Shown here in pieces: positions 10,430 to 20,757 of a stretch of DNA of 39,522 bases. Both the position numbers and the translations under genes were made by a program. The notes beneath the pieces are model-generated. The model did no database searches. It saw nothing but the letters and a program-made list of their open reading frames with translations, and was not told where the DNA came from. This stretch comes from Chara braunii (lineage: Eukaryota; Streptophyta; Charophyceae; Charales; Characeae), in contig BFEA01000006.1 in NCBI GenBank assembly GCA_003427395.1, positions 1,247,754 to 1,287,275 of the forward strand, in the 5' to 3' direction. Each line of letters opens with the position of its first letter. Positions within the stretch are counted from its first letter, which is position 1.

Positions 10430-12713
10430 ACCAACCTCAAGCGGCGCCCTACCCCATACCTAAGTCCAATCGAGCCTAAGTTCGCGCCAACCTCGGTTTC
10501 CTCACCGCAACCATTTTGACATTTTCACTTTGCTTTCCTTGTTGATCAAACCAAGCTTATTGTCCACGACCCAGGTTTTAAGAAACCATGCTTGACCCTT
10601 GCGATGTCGACCTGAGCAAGTTTTTCCATCAAGACAAAATCCTTAACCTGATGTTAAAGCGAATCGGCTGCTGCTGGTGTGGAAGGGACAATTTCTCCCC
10701 TCTGAAGATAACATCATTCCTTGTCTGCCAGATGACCTGCATAATCACACCTCTGCAGACCAGATCCATGTGGCCCCACCCTTACTCCTAGTTCCCGTTT
10801 ACTAAGGGGAGGGTGGCGTGGAGTATCCAATCGTCAGACCAAGGAAATGATTTACTTATTAAATTGTCCCAGTGGTATATCCACCAAGGCCACACTTCGT
10901 CTGCAAGCGGATAATGTATCCACATGTGGGAATTAGATTTTCATCCCCATTTGCAGCTTTTGCAAGTAAGGGATATGTACATTCCTCTCTTGGAGAGCCA
11001 CTCCGTTGTAGGTACAACAAAAAATGATTATAGCCACCGCAGAACGACATCCCTCCGAGAGGGGATGTGGTGGAGGGCCTTCCACATAGCCATCCGATCT
11101 GGGTGGATGGCTTGTAGGCTCCTCGTTGTTTTGAATCTGGTAGAAGCCAGGGTCAATGAGGTACGTACCACCCGTGATTGCAGGTAGTTGACTCCAAGGT
11201 GTTGTATGGATATTGATTCCATCCCGTTGGGAGAGGTTCTATTATGAAAGTCTGACCCTCTCTCAAGCAAAGTGTCTATTTGTCCTTCTGAAAAACTCTA
11301 AGTTCCTTGAGCCCTATGATATCAGAAACTGTTGTTTCCTCCACCCACTACAACCGACTACAACCGGAAAAAAAATCGGTTTTGGAAGTGCCACACCTCC
11401 AATCGAATACCCGACCTCAGTTCTGGTCCCAGGACTTTTACCACCCGTCCCTGTTTCTTTGCCGAGCGTAGCCAAGTACCACATGCATGCTCGGAGGAGG
11501 CTTTCAGGGTTGAATTCCAATGTTGAGGAACCGCAACCTTCGGTTTGACCAAGTTTTCTTGCACCCGCTGGAGTCGGGGGAGAAGGGCTCTACATCTATC
11601 TGCAGAGATTTGATCGTTCCTCTCCGCATCCCATAGATGCTCCCAAATATAGTGTGTGTTTCGTCCTTCTGGAGAACTCTGAGCTCCTTGAGCCGTATGG
11701 TATCAGGAATTGTTGTTTCCTCCACCCACTGCAATCGATTACCACCGAACAATCAGTTTTGGAAATGACACATACCTGAGCCCAACTCTGGTCCCAGGAC
11801 TTTCACCACCCGTCCCTGTTTCTCTGTCGAGCATAGCCAAGTACCACATGCATGCTCCAAGGAGGCTTTCAGGGCTGAATTCCAGTGTTGAGGAACTGCA
11901 ACCTTCAGTTTGGCCAAGGTTTCTTGCACCCGCTAGAGTCAGGGGAGGAGGGTTCTACATTTATCTACAAAGATCCATTGTCCTTCTCCTTATCCCATAG
12001 ATATCTGATATGTACTATCCCTTTCTCCAACCATTCTCGTCCAAAGTTACCAACACCTGCACCAGCTGAAAGAATCTCCCCTCCCAATTACTATCAAAGT
12101 GATTGGACATCAATGGTATTGGACTTATGAGTATTCAAATTATAATACTTATGATGAATAATCACTTACTTTTGATAGTTATATGATTCCAGAGGATGAT
12201 CTACAGAGACAGATGTTGGGGTCTTTAAAAAGACATTGCTTGGTGATCTCCAGCTTAGTGGTGGGGGGGATAGTAATCGGTGGGTGCACGTTTTTCCAAG
12301 CATAAAGTATATTATGCCACACTTTAGACTTCATTCTTCTGTCAAGGTAGCTTGGCAGCATGTAACAGTGCCATACGTCGCTAGCAGAAAAAATAGATCA
12401 CTCCTTCCCCAAAATATATTCGTCAAGGCCTGAAAGCAGGCTTTGATAACCCACTTGGCCAGCAGTGTTGAGTTCTGGGTCTGGGGTCCAAAACACAGAC
12501 CTCCTTCTGAGTGGGGGAGACCAGTTTTGTGATGAAACTGTGCTCCTCCTCTGCCGAGGACTTTAAGAGATATGTGGTTGCCGCCCGTCGAGTTCTTTGT
12601 CGGCAGCTTCCCCCATGAGACAAATGGAAAGTGGGAACCAAAGAACTGAGAAGGCTGCCGCAGACAATACTAAGGCCCTGCCAAACATGGAGAGTTTGTA
12701 GTTTCATAGTCAA
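10430..12713 (-). pseudogene. LINE B ORF2, post-RT region and C-terminus
   Basis: Near 12600-12400 the minus strand encodes GGNHISLKVLGRGG, TGLPHSEGGLCF and NSTLLAKWVIKA, the usual post-RT block of plant LINEs (copy A: KNQDGLGIQDL, ALLAK). Further blocks include IFGSIYGMRRGTIKSLQIDV (11648 region), MAMWKALHHIPSRRDVVLRW (about 11090-11030) and VIWQTRNDVIFRGEK (about 10745-10700). The part 11265-11985 is tandemly duplicated. Multiple frameshifts and stops are present. Confidence 0.6.
11265..11985. repeat. ~381-bp tandem duplication inside LINE B
   Basis: The two units run side by side: GTTGTTTCCTCCACCCACT at 11331 recurs at 11712 (offset 381). Both contain CTGGTCCCAGGACTTT, CACCCGTCCCTGTTTCT, AGCCAAGTACCACATGCATG and TTGCACCCGCT in the same order. 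Divergence is clearly above sequencing error, so the duplication is old. On the minus strand each unit encodes the same post-RT segment, including SEHACGTWLRSAKKQG. Confidence 0.9.
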
Positions 12714-14262
12714 CCATTAATGTGAGCAGTGACCTTGTCTGATATCATTTGATCCTTTATTTTGGAGCAGTCAGATAATGATATCTGAACCTCGAGGAAT
12801 CTCTTTGAGGTATCGAATGGTACCAAGCGTAGATCCCAGTCCACCTTGAGATCGATTAGGGGAGATAAAAAATAAGCCAATTTAGTCCAATTTATTGAAG
12901 CTTCATAGAGCATACAGTAGTCATCTATCACCCCATGTAGAGCCACCAAGGAGGGGGCAAAGTATTCCCAGACGACCGTTAGTTCGTAGGCTATTGCTCC
13001 CCCTTTCCAATGCAGCGAGGGACTCAATCTTAAACCTACAATCTCGTTGTTGTGTCTAATATTATCTAGCAAAACTTTTAGCTGGAAAACAAATAGCAAG
13101 GAAGCCAAAGGGCGACCTTGCCCAAGAGAGAAGGTTAACAATAGCCGTATTTTTCATCACCACTTCAGGATGCAGCCTGCCTAAACATGTGGTTTTCCGG
13201 GTCTTCGGAGCTTTCACCACTTCAGGACCATTCATGTAATCCTGAATGGTCCTGAAGTGGTGAAAGCTCCGAAGACCCTGAAAACCACCTGTTTAGGTAG
13301 GTTGCATCCTCAAGTGGTGAAGTGTGGTTTTCATGGTCGTCGGACCTTTCACCACTTCAGGAACATTCAAGATTTTCAAACTGCCAAAAACTCTCACTTG
13401 ATCACTTCAGGACACCGTTCACCACTTCAGGATGCAGCCTGCCTAAACAGGTGGTTTTCAGGGTCTTCGGACCTTTTACCACTTCAAAACCATTCAGGAT
13501 TTTCAAACTGCCCAAAAACTCTCACTTCAGAATTTTCATTCCTGAATTTTCAGCTACCCGATAACCGCTTGTGTTGCCCAAGAGACCTAGTGAGCTGAAA
13601 CTCCTCGGACGCTTGTCCGCTTGCCATGACTGTCGACATAACATTTGCATACATCGCATAGATCCACTTGTAGAAGCCTGTCCCAAATGCCATTCTCGCT
13701 AGGGCGGTAGAGACAAAAACCCACCCCACCTTGTCATAAGCCTTTTCCATATCTAGTTAGATAATTGCCACATCTTGTTTCTCATACCCAATAACTTCCA
13801 AGGTTTTTATAGTCATTATGTTTTTTAAGATGGTGTGACCTTTGACAAAGACCTCTTGTTCCTAGCCCATGAGACGAGGGAGTTATGAGGCTAGGCGGAT
13901 GGTTAAAGCCTTGGCTAATATCTTGTATGCCATGTTTAGCACCAATATCGGGCGATGGTTCCGGACCTCCCTTTCGTCTCCCTTTTTATATATAAGTGCA
14001 ATAAAATCTTTGACAAAATTGTTGGAGAGGGAGCCGCTAACTAGGGCCCTATTGCAGATTTGACACAAGAAGGGGGCAAAGGCTTCACAAGAAGATAAGA
14101 AAAGTTCACAAGAAGGTCGTCAATCCCTGGGCGCCTGCCTCGGGCCATTTGCTTCACAACCTGGTGGAGTTCGTTTTCAATGAGTGAGGCCTCAATCAGA
14201 TCTCTAGAAGAGTTACCAATGCAGGCCTTAGTCTTGTCCCAAAAATTGGAGTTAGCTGACAT
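12710..14262 (-). pseudogene. LINE B ORF2, reverse transcriptase split by a foldback insertion
   Basis: Blocks in order on the minus strand: ENELHQVVKQMARGRRPGID (about 14190-14130), FIALIYKKGDEREVRNHRPI and AYKILAKALTIRL (14000-13885), MEKAYDKVGWVFVSTALARM (13750) with the K-A-Y-D motif, YKWIYAMYANVMSTVM, then TRSLGQ at about 13575. The domain resumes at 13129 with SLGQGRPLASLLFVFQLKVL. The catalytic box reads GGAIAYELTVVWE where copy A has VAIADDLTVAW, so the Asp pair is lost. The duplicated SLGQ coding at both edges is the target-site duplication of the inserted element. Confidence 0.8.
13130..13573. mobile_element. 444-bp foldback element inserted in LINE B with 12-bp target duplication
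   Basis: The 12-mer TTGCCCAAGAGA occurs at 13118-13129 and again at 13574-13585, and removing one copy plus the insert rejoins the RT frame of LINE B. The insert contains a long hairpin with 78-base arms, 13157-13234 and 13243-13320, and an 8-base loop. A 127-bp tandem unit follows (GTGGTTTTC ... CACCACTTCAGG at 13324 and 13451). The word CACCACTTCAGG is repeated in both orientations throughout. The extreme ends do not form obvious terminal inverted repeats and no coding capacity exists, so the class is unresolved (foldback or MITE-like). Confidence 0.85.
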
Positions 14263-14759
14263 GACTTTATCAAATGTGTCAAAAAATCTTATACTTGTAA
14301 TAATATCACAAAAGTAATTTAGTGCATAGACACACAGGTTTTGAGTGTCTTACGCTATTGGTTTGTAAAGATGAAAAGGATGGGTTAGTTCCCTAATTAC
14401 CGGTTTAGACAGTCTAAACATAAGATATAGAAATGTAAGTTTAGTCATGGGATCATAACTTACAATGCCTCGCAGTTTCAACCACTTTAGCCAATGCGAT
14501 TGTTTTTTTGCTTCCAGGGTCCAGCCCAATAAAAATCAGAGAATGGATCCCATTCTAGATCCCGCTTGCTCAATGTCTCTTTTGCATCGAAACTATTTCC
14601 ACTTGCGATTTGTCGTCTTCATTCTAGAGAAGATAATGAGGGCTTCCCTGATGATGCCTATATGCACTTGAACCCATCCTTCTTCTGAGGCAAAGAGGAC
14701 TTTCGTATCTAGCCATGCCATAATTTGCGATGGGACCCAGACCGGGATGCCTGGGTCCT

Positions 14760-15540
14760 TACAATTGTTAATATTTAGGCGAAAAGGCGACTTTGTCTTC
14801 TAGACCACGTCCTTTGCCAAAAAGTCAGTGAGCATAAGATAATGATCTGACATGAAAGAAACATTGAAATCCACGTAGATGCAGCGGTCTCATAAGACCC
14901 CCTTGGCCACAATAAAGTCATATCTCCTACGAGGCTCGGGGGTTTTCTCGTTTGGTTTTAGGTTGTACCATGCGTATCCATGGTTGTCTGGATTCATTGT
15001 TCTATTTATGTTGACCAAGGTTTGAAACTCTAGGAATGAGATGAACATTATGCTATCTGATCTTAGCGGTGTCGCCTCTAATCCTGGGTTGAGAGTACAT
15101 TTACAGTCTCCCAAAATGACCAAGTTATCTGTGTCTGGTACGTAGGCTGGAAGAGTAGCAAAAAAAATTGTTCTCTCAATATAGTCTGTTGGGGCCTATA
15201 TTGAGATGAACGCCCACTCTTCTAAATCTAGAGAAAATTTGACCCAGGCCCATCTACCGCTTGGGTCGATATAGTGATCTACTATGTCACAATCCAAGTC
15301 CTTATGAAACAAAATCTCACGCCGCCTTTTGTGTCGTATGCCGGAGTCGAAAATTGAGGGTTGGTGCACCAATGACGTGCCTCCTGAATTTTAGCCAGGT
15401 TCGCTTTAGTTTCTTGTAGACATATAATATGAACATTTTCCGTAAATGTCCAAGATAGTAATCGAGATCGCTTAAATCTGTTTGAAGTGTCGCGAAGACC
15501 TTTTACATTTCAACTTACCAGTTTGACCCTATTTGGCAGC
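14760..15540 (-). pseudogene. LINE B ORF2, APE-type endonuclease domain
   Basis: The domain starts near 15530 with KLVS, stop, NVKGLRDTSNRFK and ICLQETKANL, which keeps the catalytic Glu of the LQET motif. After frame changes the open segment 15123-14890 reads MVILGDCKCTLNP, HGYAWYNLKP and RRYDFIVAKGVL. A stop follows, then SFMSDHYLML and SPFRLNI. Compared with copy A, this copy retains the aspartates of GD, YDF and SDH, although the Asn of GDxN is replaced by Lys. In-frame stops and frameshifts make it non-functional. Confidence 0.78.
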
Positions 15541-15549
15541 ACCATGGGG

Positions 15550-16385
15550 TTTAATAGAACCGTTGTATGCTTGGATGCGGGCTATTGATGACTTAGATAA
15601 GCCCTCCCGTGAAGACCATTGTGCCTACGCCGCAACTACCACCGAGGCACAAAATATTTTACTCAAGAGGATATTGCCAGCGTCGATTTTGGAGAACCAG
15701 TTTGCCACTACATTTGCGGATAGAAGTCCCAGGTGAATACCTCCCAAAGCGTCACATTTTTACATGATAAAATCCAGGAGGTGTACCCACAAGACCTTTC
15801 CCGAACCCCAAACAACCAACTCCTTCGAGATTGAGGTCAAGCCTAATAGGGTTAGTTGAAGAAGGATTTTACTGCATATGGCAAGGAGATTATGTGCTTG
15901 CCCAGTCAGGGGTCAGGCAAAAGTTTGCATAATCCCTGTTGGGCCAGATCTCGGTCCCTTACCATGTCGGCCATAGTCATCGGTGACATGGGGTTGAAAC
16001 TCGAGACAAAAAATTAACAGTGACTCTTTCTCTGATCTTAGTGTCAGGATCATCAGACCCTGTAGGGAGTCCGATATGATAAGTGGTACTAAAACATCTG
16101 GGGCAAGGCACCATGTCTTATCCCCACTTCCTAGCGTGGGTAAGAGACTTTGCGTCAATCAACGTCTCCTTGGCGTATCTCGACGGGAAGCCCTTTTTTT
16201 TGGAGGAAGTGGTCATGCGGTCTTGCACTTTTGCATCCCCCAGGATTTGTTCTTCCACCATTGGCGCGACAATATTGTTATTTGATCCTGACTTTTTACT
16301 TGGATTTAAGAGAACCACCCTTTCAGAGTCTACAATCGGTTCGAACTGGATGTCCCCAGCATGGAATAAACCAGGCACAACAAAA
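15550..16385 (-). pseudogene. LINE B, ORF1-ORF2 junction region
   Basis: The minus strand holds an 86-codon open stretch at 16378-16118 (DSERVVLLNPSKKSG, SKKKGFPSRYAKETLIDAKS) and another at 16158-15913. They lie between the ORF1 linker and the endonuclease start, so they are probably ORF1 C-terminal or spacer coding sequence. No motif is recognised. Confidence 0.35.
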
Positions 16386-17712
16386 TCACGATAGTTCTAT
16401 TCTGCGGCTCCGGATCCGAGTGGGATTACAGACTGGTGCCCATGATAGCTCAGTAGAGGGTCCTTCTTCTTCGTTTGATCTGGCTCGACATAATGATCTT
16501 CCGTGTCTGAATCCTCTAAAGCAAAAGAGACCTCCCCCACGTCCATGTCCTGGGGGGCATCTCGTCAACATCTACCTTGGACCCAAGTTCTTTCTAATCA
16601 GATGTCTCTAAAAGAGTTTGTTCTTCTTGCCTTGCCTCTTCTTGGAGGCCATTGCCCCACCGAAGATGAAAGGAGGAGGGTTGGGTGTACCTTTGTCCTT
16701 ATTGATAAATTACTTGCGAGTTTTTTTTTTACCCGACTCCATATGCTTAGCCTTTTTTTTTTCCTCGTGTAATTCTGAGCCCCTTGGGGTAAATTTCGCC
16801 TTGTCTTCCTTGTTTAAATTAGTCCCCTGGTCTGATTTTCCCCTTATCCACCCCTCCCGCCGACGGGCCACTCTTGTACGACCCCTCGACCTTTTTTTCT
16901 TCCACTGCCTTCCTGCCCCCTTCTACCTCGTTACTCGTACGTCCGTCTTTCCGCTTATACACCTTCTTCACCCTTGGTATTTTCTTATTTCCTCCATGCT
17001 TCCCATTCTCCCTGCCTGGCGCAGGCTCATCCTCTTTCAAGTTGTTGCCCTTCCCCTGGGTAGACTCGTCCCCTTTCTTCTCACCTTCGTTATCCTTCTC
17101 CTTCTCCCTTCCCTTGTCGTCCTTCGACTCTTCCTTGTCCTCCTTCCCCCTTCCCTTCCTTACCTCCTAACCTCGAATGTTTCTTTTCTTACGTTTCGAA
17201 GGGCACAAATCATTTGTTTCCTTGTGAAAATGTTTTCTACAAGCAAGGCACCAATCCGTGGTGGCATAGACCACGTCTATAGCAAAATCATGTAGCTCCG
17301 TTGAGTCCGTATTAACCGTTTCTTATATCTAAGCTTGGTTGAAGCGACAAACTCGAAGCGAATGTCCTTAAGGTCTAGCTGCAAGGGATGCTCTTAGGGT
17401 AGGTGATCTTTCATGACCTTACCAAAAGCATCCTCTACAACTGACTTCAAGGGACCCATGGCAGAAATAGGTACATCAATACAATGTATCGAAACAAATA
17501 TTGTCTCATCGCATCCCTCCAGATTGTAAGTTCTCACTCCGACATCCAAAGGTGGAATAAAACTGTGTCTTTTCCGTCATCCAATTCAATTACATCTTTT
17601 TTTTCCCTCAGCATCCAAGTAGCAATCTGCTTGGCGAAGACTACGTAGGTCACTATGTTCCGACCTTCGTTTCGAAACATACCTCTCTTAGGTGGGGCCC
17701 CCATAGCACCCG
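16386..17712 (-). pseudogene. LINE B ORF1 with zinc knuckle and Lys-rich linker
   Basis: From the left-facing start, the frame reads MGAPPKRGMFRNEGRNIVTY and continues through VVFAKQIATWMLREKKD. After frame changes it reads IRFEFVASTKLRYKKRL, and near 17265-17215 TTDWCLACRKHFHKETNDLC, a CX2CX4HX6C knuckle with all four ligands present. A very basic and acidic linker follows (KEDKEESKDDKGREKEKDNE and, at 17040-16819, KKIPRVKKVYKRKDGR). This part corresponds to the GA-expanded part of copy A. Expected role: the nucleic-acid-binding ORF1 protein of the LINE ribonucleoprotein. Confidence 0.65.
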
Positions 17713-18957
17713 AATTCGCACACCCCCTCTAATATATTATGCCTAGCTGTTTTTTTGTGTTTGATGAGAGAAAAAATGATTTATCCCCAAACAAAATGGT
17801 ACTTGCATGCTCCCTAAGCCAATATGCTTGGAGGCGCTGTCGGAGCAAACACCCTTACAAGGGTATTTGCTCATGTTTTTGCATTCGATACACTATTGAC
17901 ACTGACCGCCATGCCGAAGACAGTTTTGAGTAAAAAGTGAGAATTTTTTTGGCATAGCGACGTGAAGCAAATTTCTCGATCACTGAGGCCGAGGTTTCAA
18001 GGTGGCCACATGCAGTGATACGACGTGCACGAAAATGGGTAAGGGTTAATAAAACTTAAGAGTCTTTGGCCGCAAGGGCCGGAGGGTTGGAAGATAACAA
18101 AAAAAAGGTCGTGCGGGATGCGGCGACCATGATCCAAATCAGTCAAAGGCTCAGGCAATAAGGCAAAAATGAATTAGAACGAGTAACGGGGCGTCGGACC
18201 GACCGGTATGGGAAAGTTGGCAGGTCACGCCGCTGTAAAATATAAAGACGACATGAAAAATTAATATAACATCGGCCATGCGGCCGAGGCAGCCAAAAGA
18301 AACACACTGCCTACCATAATAGGTAACGGCAATCGGTACCTCTATCCTTACTCATATGCCTTGAGTGGGGTTGAGACTCCAGCTCTACCTCCCATATGCA
18401 GAGAGGAAGTCGCCTCTCGAGTGGCGACTTCGTATCCTCTCGACCACCCAAGCAATCGGTGCCTTTGTCCATTTACAGAGGGAGACACTGTTGCAAGTTC
18501 TAATATCGTCCGCACAGGGCCTAGACTGGGGTTACTTGAGCTGGTACCCACCTACCTACCAGTATTGGGCCTCTAAAAATGCCAACTTTTCTCTTCTTCT
18601 GCTCAGCCTTGAGTATCCCGCACATCTACCTCTACTTGATGTGGTACCGGCCTACCTGCTACTTGGGTGTTTTCCGCTAATCCTAAGTGTTGTGGACCTC
18701 TTTCCTCGCCACTAGATAATTTTCCCTGCCTTAGCCCTCAATGTCGCGGTCACATAATAACTACCGGCCCTTCGGGCCTTCCGAGGAAACAAAGGTCCTT
18801 ATGGGTCACTCACACACTCAAGCCGACAAGCACTCAGACAGGCACGCAGACCAGCAAGCGTGCACATACTCAGACTTAGAGTAGGGATTGGACCACCAGG
18901 CGGACGGAGCCCCACTCCTTTACTTAAACCAAGGTTGTTCCTCTTCCACTCAAAGTG
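17713..18957. other. Gene-poor stretch left of a possible small RNA
   Basis: No convincing gene; the open frames of up to 116 codons (18365-18715) have no recognisable domain. It contains a 30-nt hairpin at 17843-17872 (annotated separately) and a short inverted repeat GAAGTCGCC/GGCGACTTC at 18406-18414 and 18423-18431. Confidence 0.5.
17843..17872 (-). repeat. 30-nt hairpin module, copy 1
   Basis: On the minus strand GAGCAAATACCCTTGTAAGGG continues to TGTTTGCTC, a nearly perfect hairpin. It is flanked upstream by TGCAAAAACA and downstream by CGACAGCGC. Copy 2 at 26045-26074 has the same loop and the same flanks but a different outer stem. Confidence 0.7.
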
Positions 18958-19045
18958 GGAGCTAGCTCAGTAGGTTTAGGGGTAGTCAGGTAAGCAAAGG
19001 ATGTAGGGATAGGGTCCGCTCGACCCTGAGCTAGCTCCTTTTTTT
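18958..19045 (+). ncRNA. Possible Pol III-type small structured RNA or SINE head
   Basis: GGAGCTAGCTCAG (18958-18970) is exactly complementary to CTGAGCTAGCTCC (19026-19038), giving a 13-bp closing stem. Seven T residues follow at 19039-19045, the form of a Pol III terminator. Inside, AGGGTC/GACCCT (19011-19016, 19022-19027) can form a competing hairpin. TAGCTCAGTAGG at 18963-18974 fits a tRNA-type A box. A B-box-like GGCTCGAACCC occurs only at about 19087-19097, too far for an ordinary tRNA. A tRNA-derived SINE fragment or chance are the alternatives. Confidence 0.35.
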
Positions 19046-19580
19046 ACAAGGAGCCCTACTTTAGTTTCACCCTGGCTCGGTTATAGGGGCTCGAACCCAT
19101 GATCTTAGTATGTGAGTTAGTTAAGGTTAGTTCGTTAGTTGAAACCGGGTATAGCGGGCCCGACACTTGGCAAGTTAGGACGGTTTAATCGTTAGATATT
19201 GTTAGTTTTTTATTTTTTATCATTTTTTTTTTTTTTTAGTTTTTTTATTTTGTGATATATATATATATATATATTTTTTGCTTTCACGACTTACTTACCA
19301 CAAGTACCTTAGTGAATTTCCCCTGATATTCAGACTGATCCATTCGAACGTGGCAAAGAGTGACCACCTGCCTCGATCACATCCTAGTCGAACCTCGTTA
19401 CGAGTGGGGCAGTGTGATCGAGGGCCATGGTGTATTCAGTAGCGAGGGGCGGGGGGTAGAGAGAGCAAGGAGTGGCGCAAGGAGAGAGAAACGCGCATGC
19501 TAGCGGGCAGAGGTGGAGTGCACAAAAGGAAGAAGGCGGTCGTACGAAAGAGGGAGGCGCACGAAAGAGGGAGGTGCACG
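19046..19580. other. Non-coding AT-rich stretch with (TA)n
   Basis: Poly-T runs at 19223-19237 and 19241-19247, and a TA dinucleotide run at about 19256-19274. No gene is seen. Confidence 0.6.
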
Positions 19581-19646
19581 AAGAAGAAGAAGAAAAAGAA
19601 GAAGAAGAAGAAGAAGAAGAAGAAGAAGAAGAAGAAGAAGAAGAAG
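19581..19646. repeat. (GAA)n microsatellite
   Basis: About 21 AAG/GAA units on the plus strand within a broader purine-rich zone (19460-19870). The Lys-, Glu-, Leu- and Phe-rich open frames across it on both strands are low-complexity artefacts. Confidence 0.96.
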
Positions 19647-20432
19647 GAGAAAAGAGAGGGGGAGCTGAAGAGGGAGGTAGTGAGTGCGGTCAAGAGGAAG
19701 ACCATGGACAAGAACGAATAAAGGAGCAAGAAGAAGACCAAGCAAAGTGATAATTTGAAGGGAGAACCTCGTGGAGGTAGCGCAAGTTGGCAGAAAGTGC
19801 GAGCGGGAAAAGGCAGAAGTAGAACGCAACAAAGAAGAGGGAGAAGAAGGAAAAAAAGAAGAAGGAGAACAGAGGAGGGATAAAGGCGACGTACTTGCCG
19901 CCCTTTCTCAGCTTCGACACCCTCATCCCGTAGAAGGGTGGTTGCAACTTTGTGATTCATGTCCATATTCGCTACGACACGTTCCGATCGAAGGTGTCGT
20001 GGCTTGGTAAGGAGGATTTGCACTCCTTGCTGCTCGATAGGCGCCATGTGGCGGAGGCGCAAGTGGCTACGGCCTGCATCCGTTGATTACCATGTGTGAG
20101 GGTGGATACTCGTGGGAGGTGTGATGCATCCGCCGCTGGCATCGTGAGGACGGGCTTGTCATATGCTCGACCTTGTTGGAACACACTCTTAAGTCATTCG
20201 TGTTTCCTATGTTGTGGTCTTGGTATGATGCACATCGTGACGGACCGTGTTGTGCTGCGACGAGGCATCGAGCCCATTTGACCGGACGACGACGAGGACG
20301 AGAAAGAGAGAAACAGGTGAGCACTCCAAACCCCACGATCGACCTCTCGCTACTTCTATCGGTGGGATGAACAAAATTGCATAAAACTACCACTAAAACA
20401 GGAAAAAATATATTACCACACGCACAAATCAA
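19647..20432. other. Purine-rich then mixed non-coding stretch
   Basis: The plus-strand purine bias continues to about 19880. After that the composition is mixed, and open frames on both strands overlap without motif support. No gene can be supported. Confidence 0.5.
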
Positions 20433-20465
20433 TTGCTAAACATAGAAGAATACACTACTGTAAAC

Positions 20466-20525
20466 ATGTGTGTGTATGTGTACGTGCATGTGCATCGGTA
20501 TGTGTGTGTATACGGTTGTGTGTGG
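20466..20525. repeat. Imperfect (TG)n tract
   Basis: TGTGTGTGTATGTGTACGTGC and similar TG/TA/CG alternation over about 60 bases. Confidence 0.85.
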
Positions 20526-20757
20526 TCACAGAGAGCTCAGAGACGCAAGTTTTTATGGGATGGTTATAGACTGAAAGGAAAGACAGTGCTTGTATTATTG
20601 GCAACAACGCGAGACGAAAGAAGTCAGATTCTCGTGAAGGGCTCCGCGCACGAGCAGGTGCTTGACACTATCAGCCCCGATCTTTCCTCAGTCCTCTCTG
20701 ATCTTCTAGCGCGCAAGCTTCCTCCCCCCACTGACTGTTGTCCGTGAAGAGTGTTTA
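20526..20757 (+). CDS. Possible unrecognised coding exon
   Basis: The frame reads FLWDGYRLKGKTVLVLLATT, DERSQILVKGSAHEQVLD and TISPDLSSVLSDLLARKLPP before a stop at 20745-20747. Its composition looks protein-like, unlike the TG-repeat sequence preceding it in the same frame, so the real start would have to be a splice site after about 20525. A minus-strand frame of 99 codons overlaps it, which weakens the case. No family is recognised. Confidence 0.2.

Larger units (their letters stand above)
10366..17712 (-). mobile_element. LINE copy B: decayed relative of copy A, opposite strand
   Basis: The whole ORF1-endonuclease-RT-post-RT order is present on the minus strand, starting near 17712 (MGAPPKRGMFRNEGRN, about 17705-17660) and ending near 10385. 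Protein blocks align with copy A throughout at moderate similarity, so both belong to one family but are old or from different subfamilies. The copy is broken by stops and frameshifts, by a foldback insertion at 13130-13573 and by an internal ~380-bp tandem duplication at 11265-11985. Its 3' end abuts the 3' end of A, so the pair is tail to tail. Confidence 0.8.

Noticed and set aside
16618-17295. 225-codon plus-strand ORF rich in Leu, Pro, Ser and Phe
   Set aside because: It is the antisense of the Lys/Glu-rich ORF1 linker of LINE B; the hydrophobic look is a shadow, not a membrane protein.
19436-20062. 208-codon minus-strand ORF with poly-Phe and Leu runs
   Set aside because: It reads through the GAA tract and purine-rich flanks; no motif, and overlapping frames exist on the other strand.
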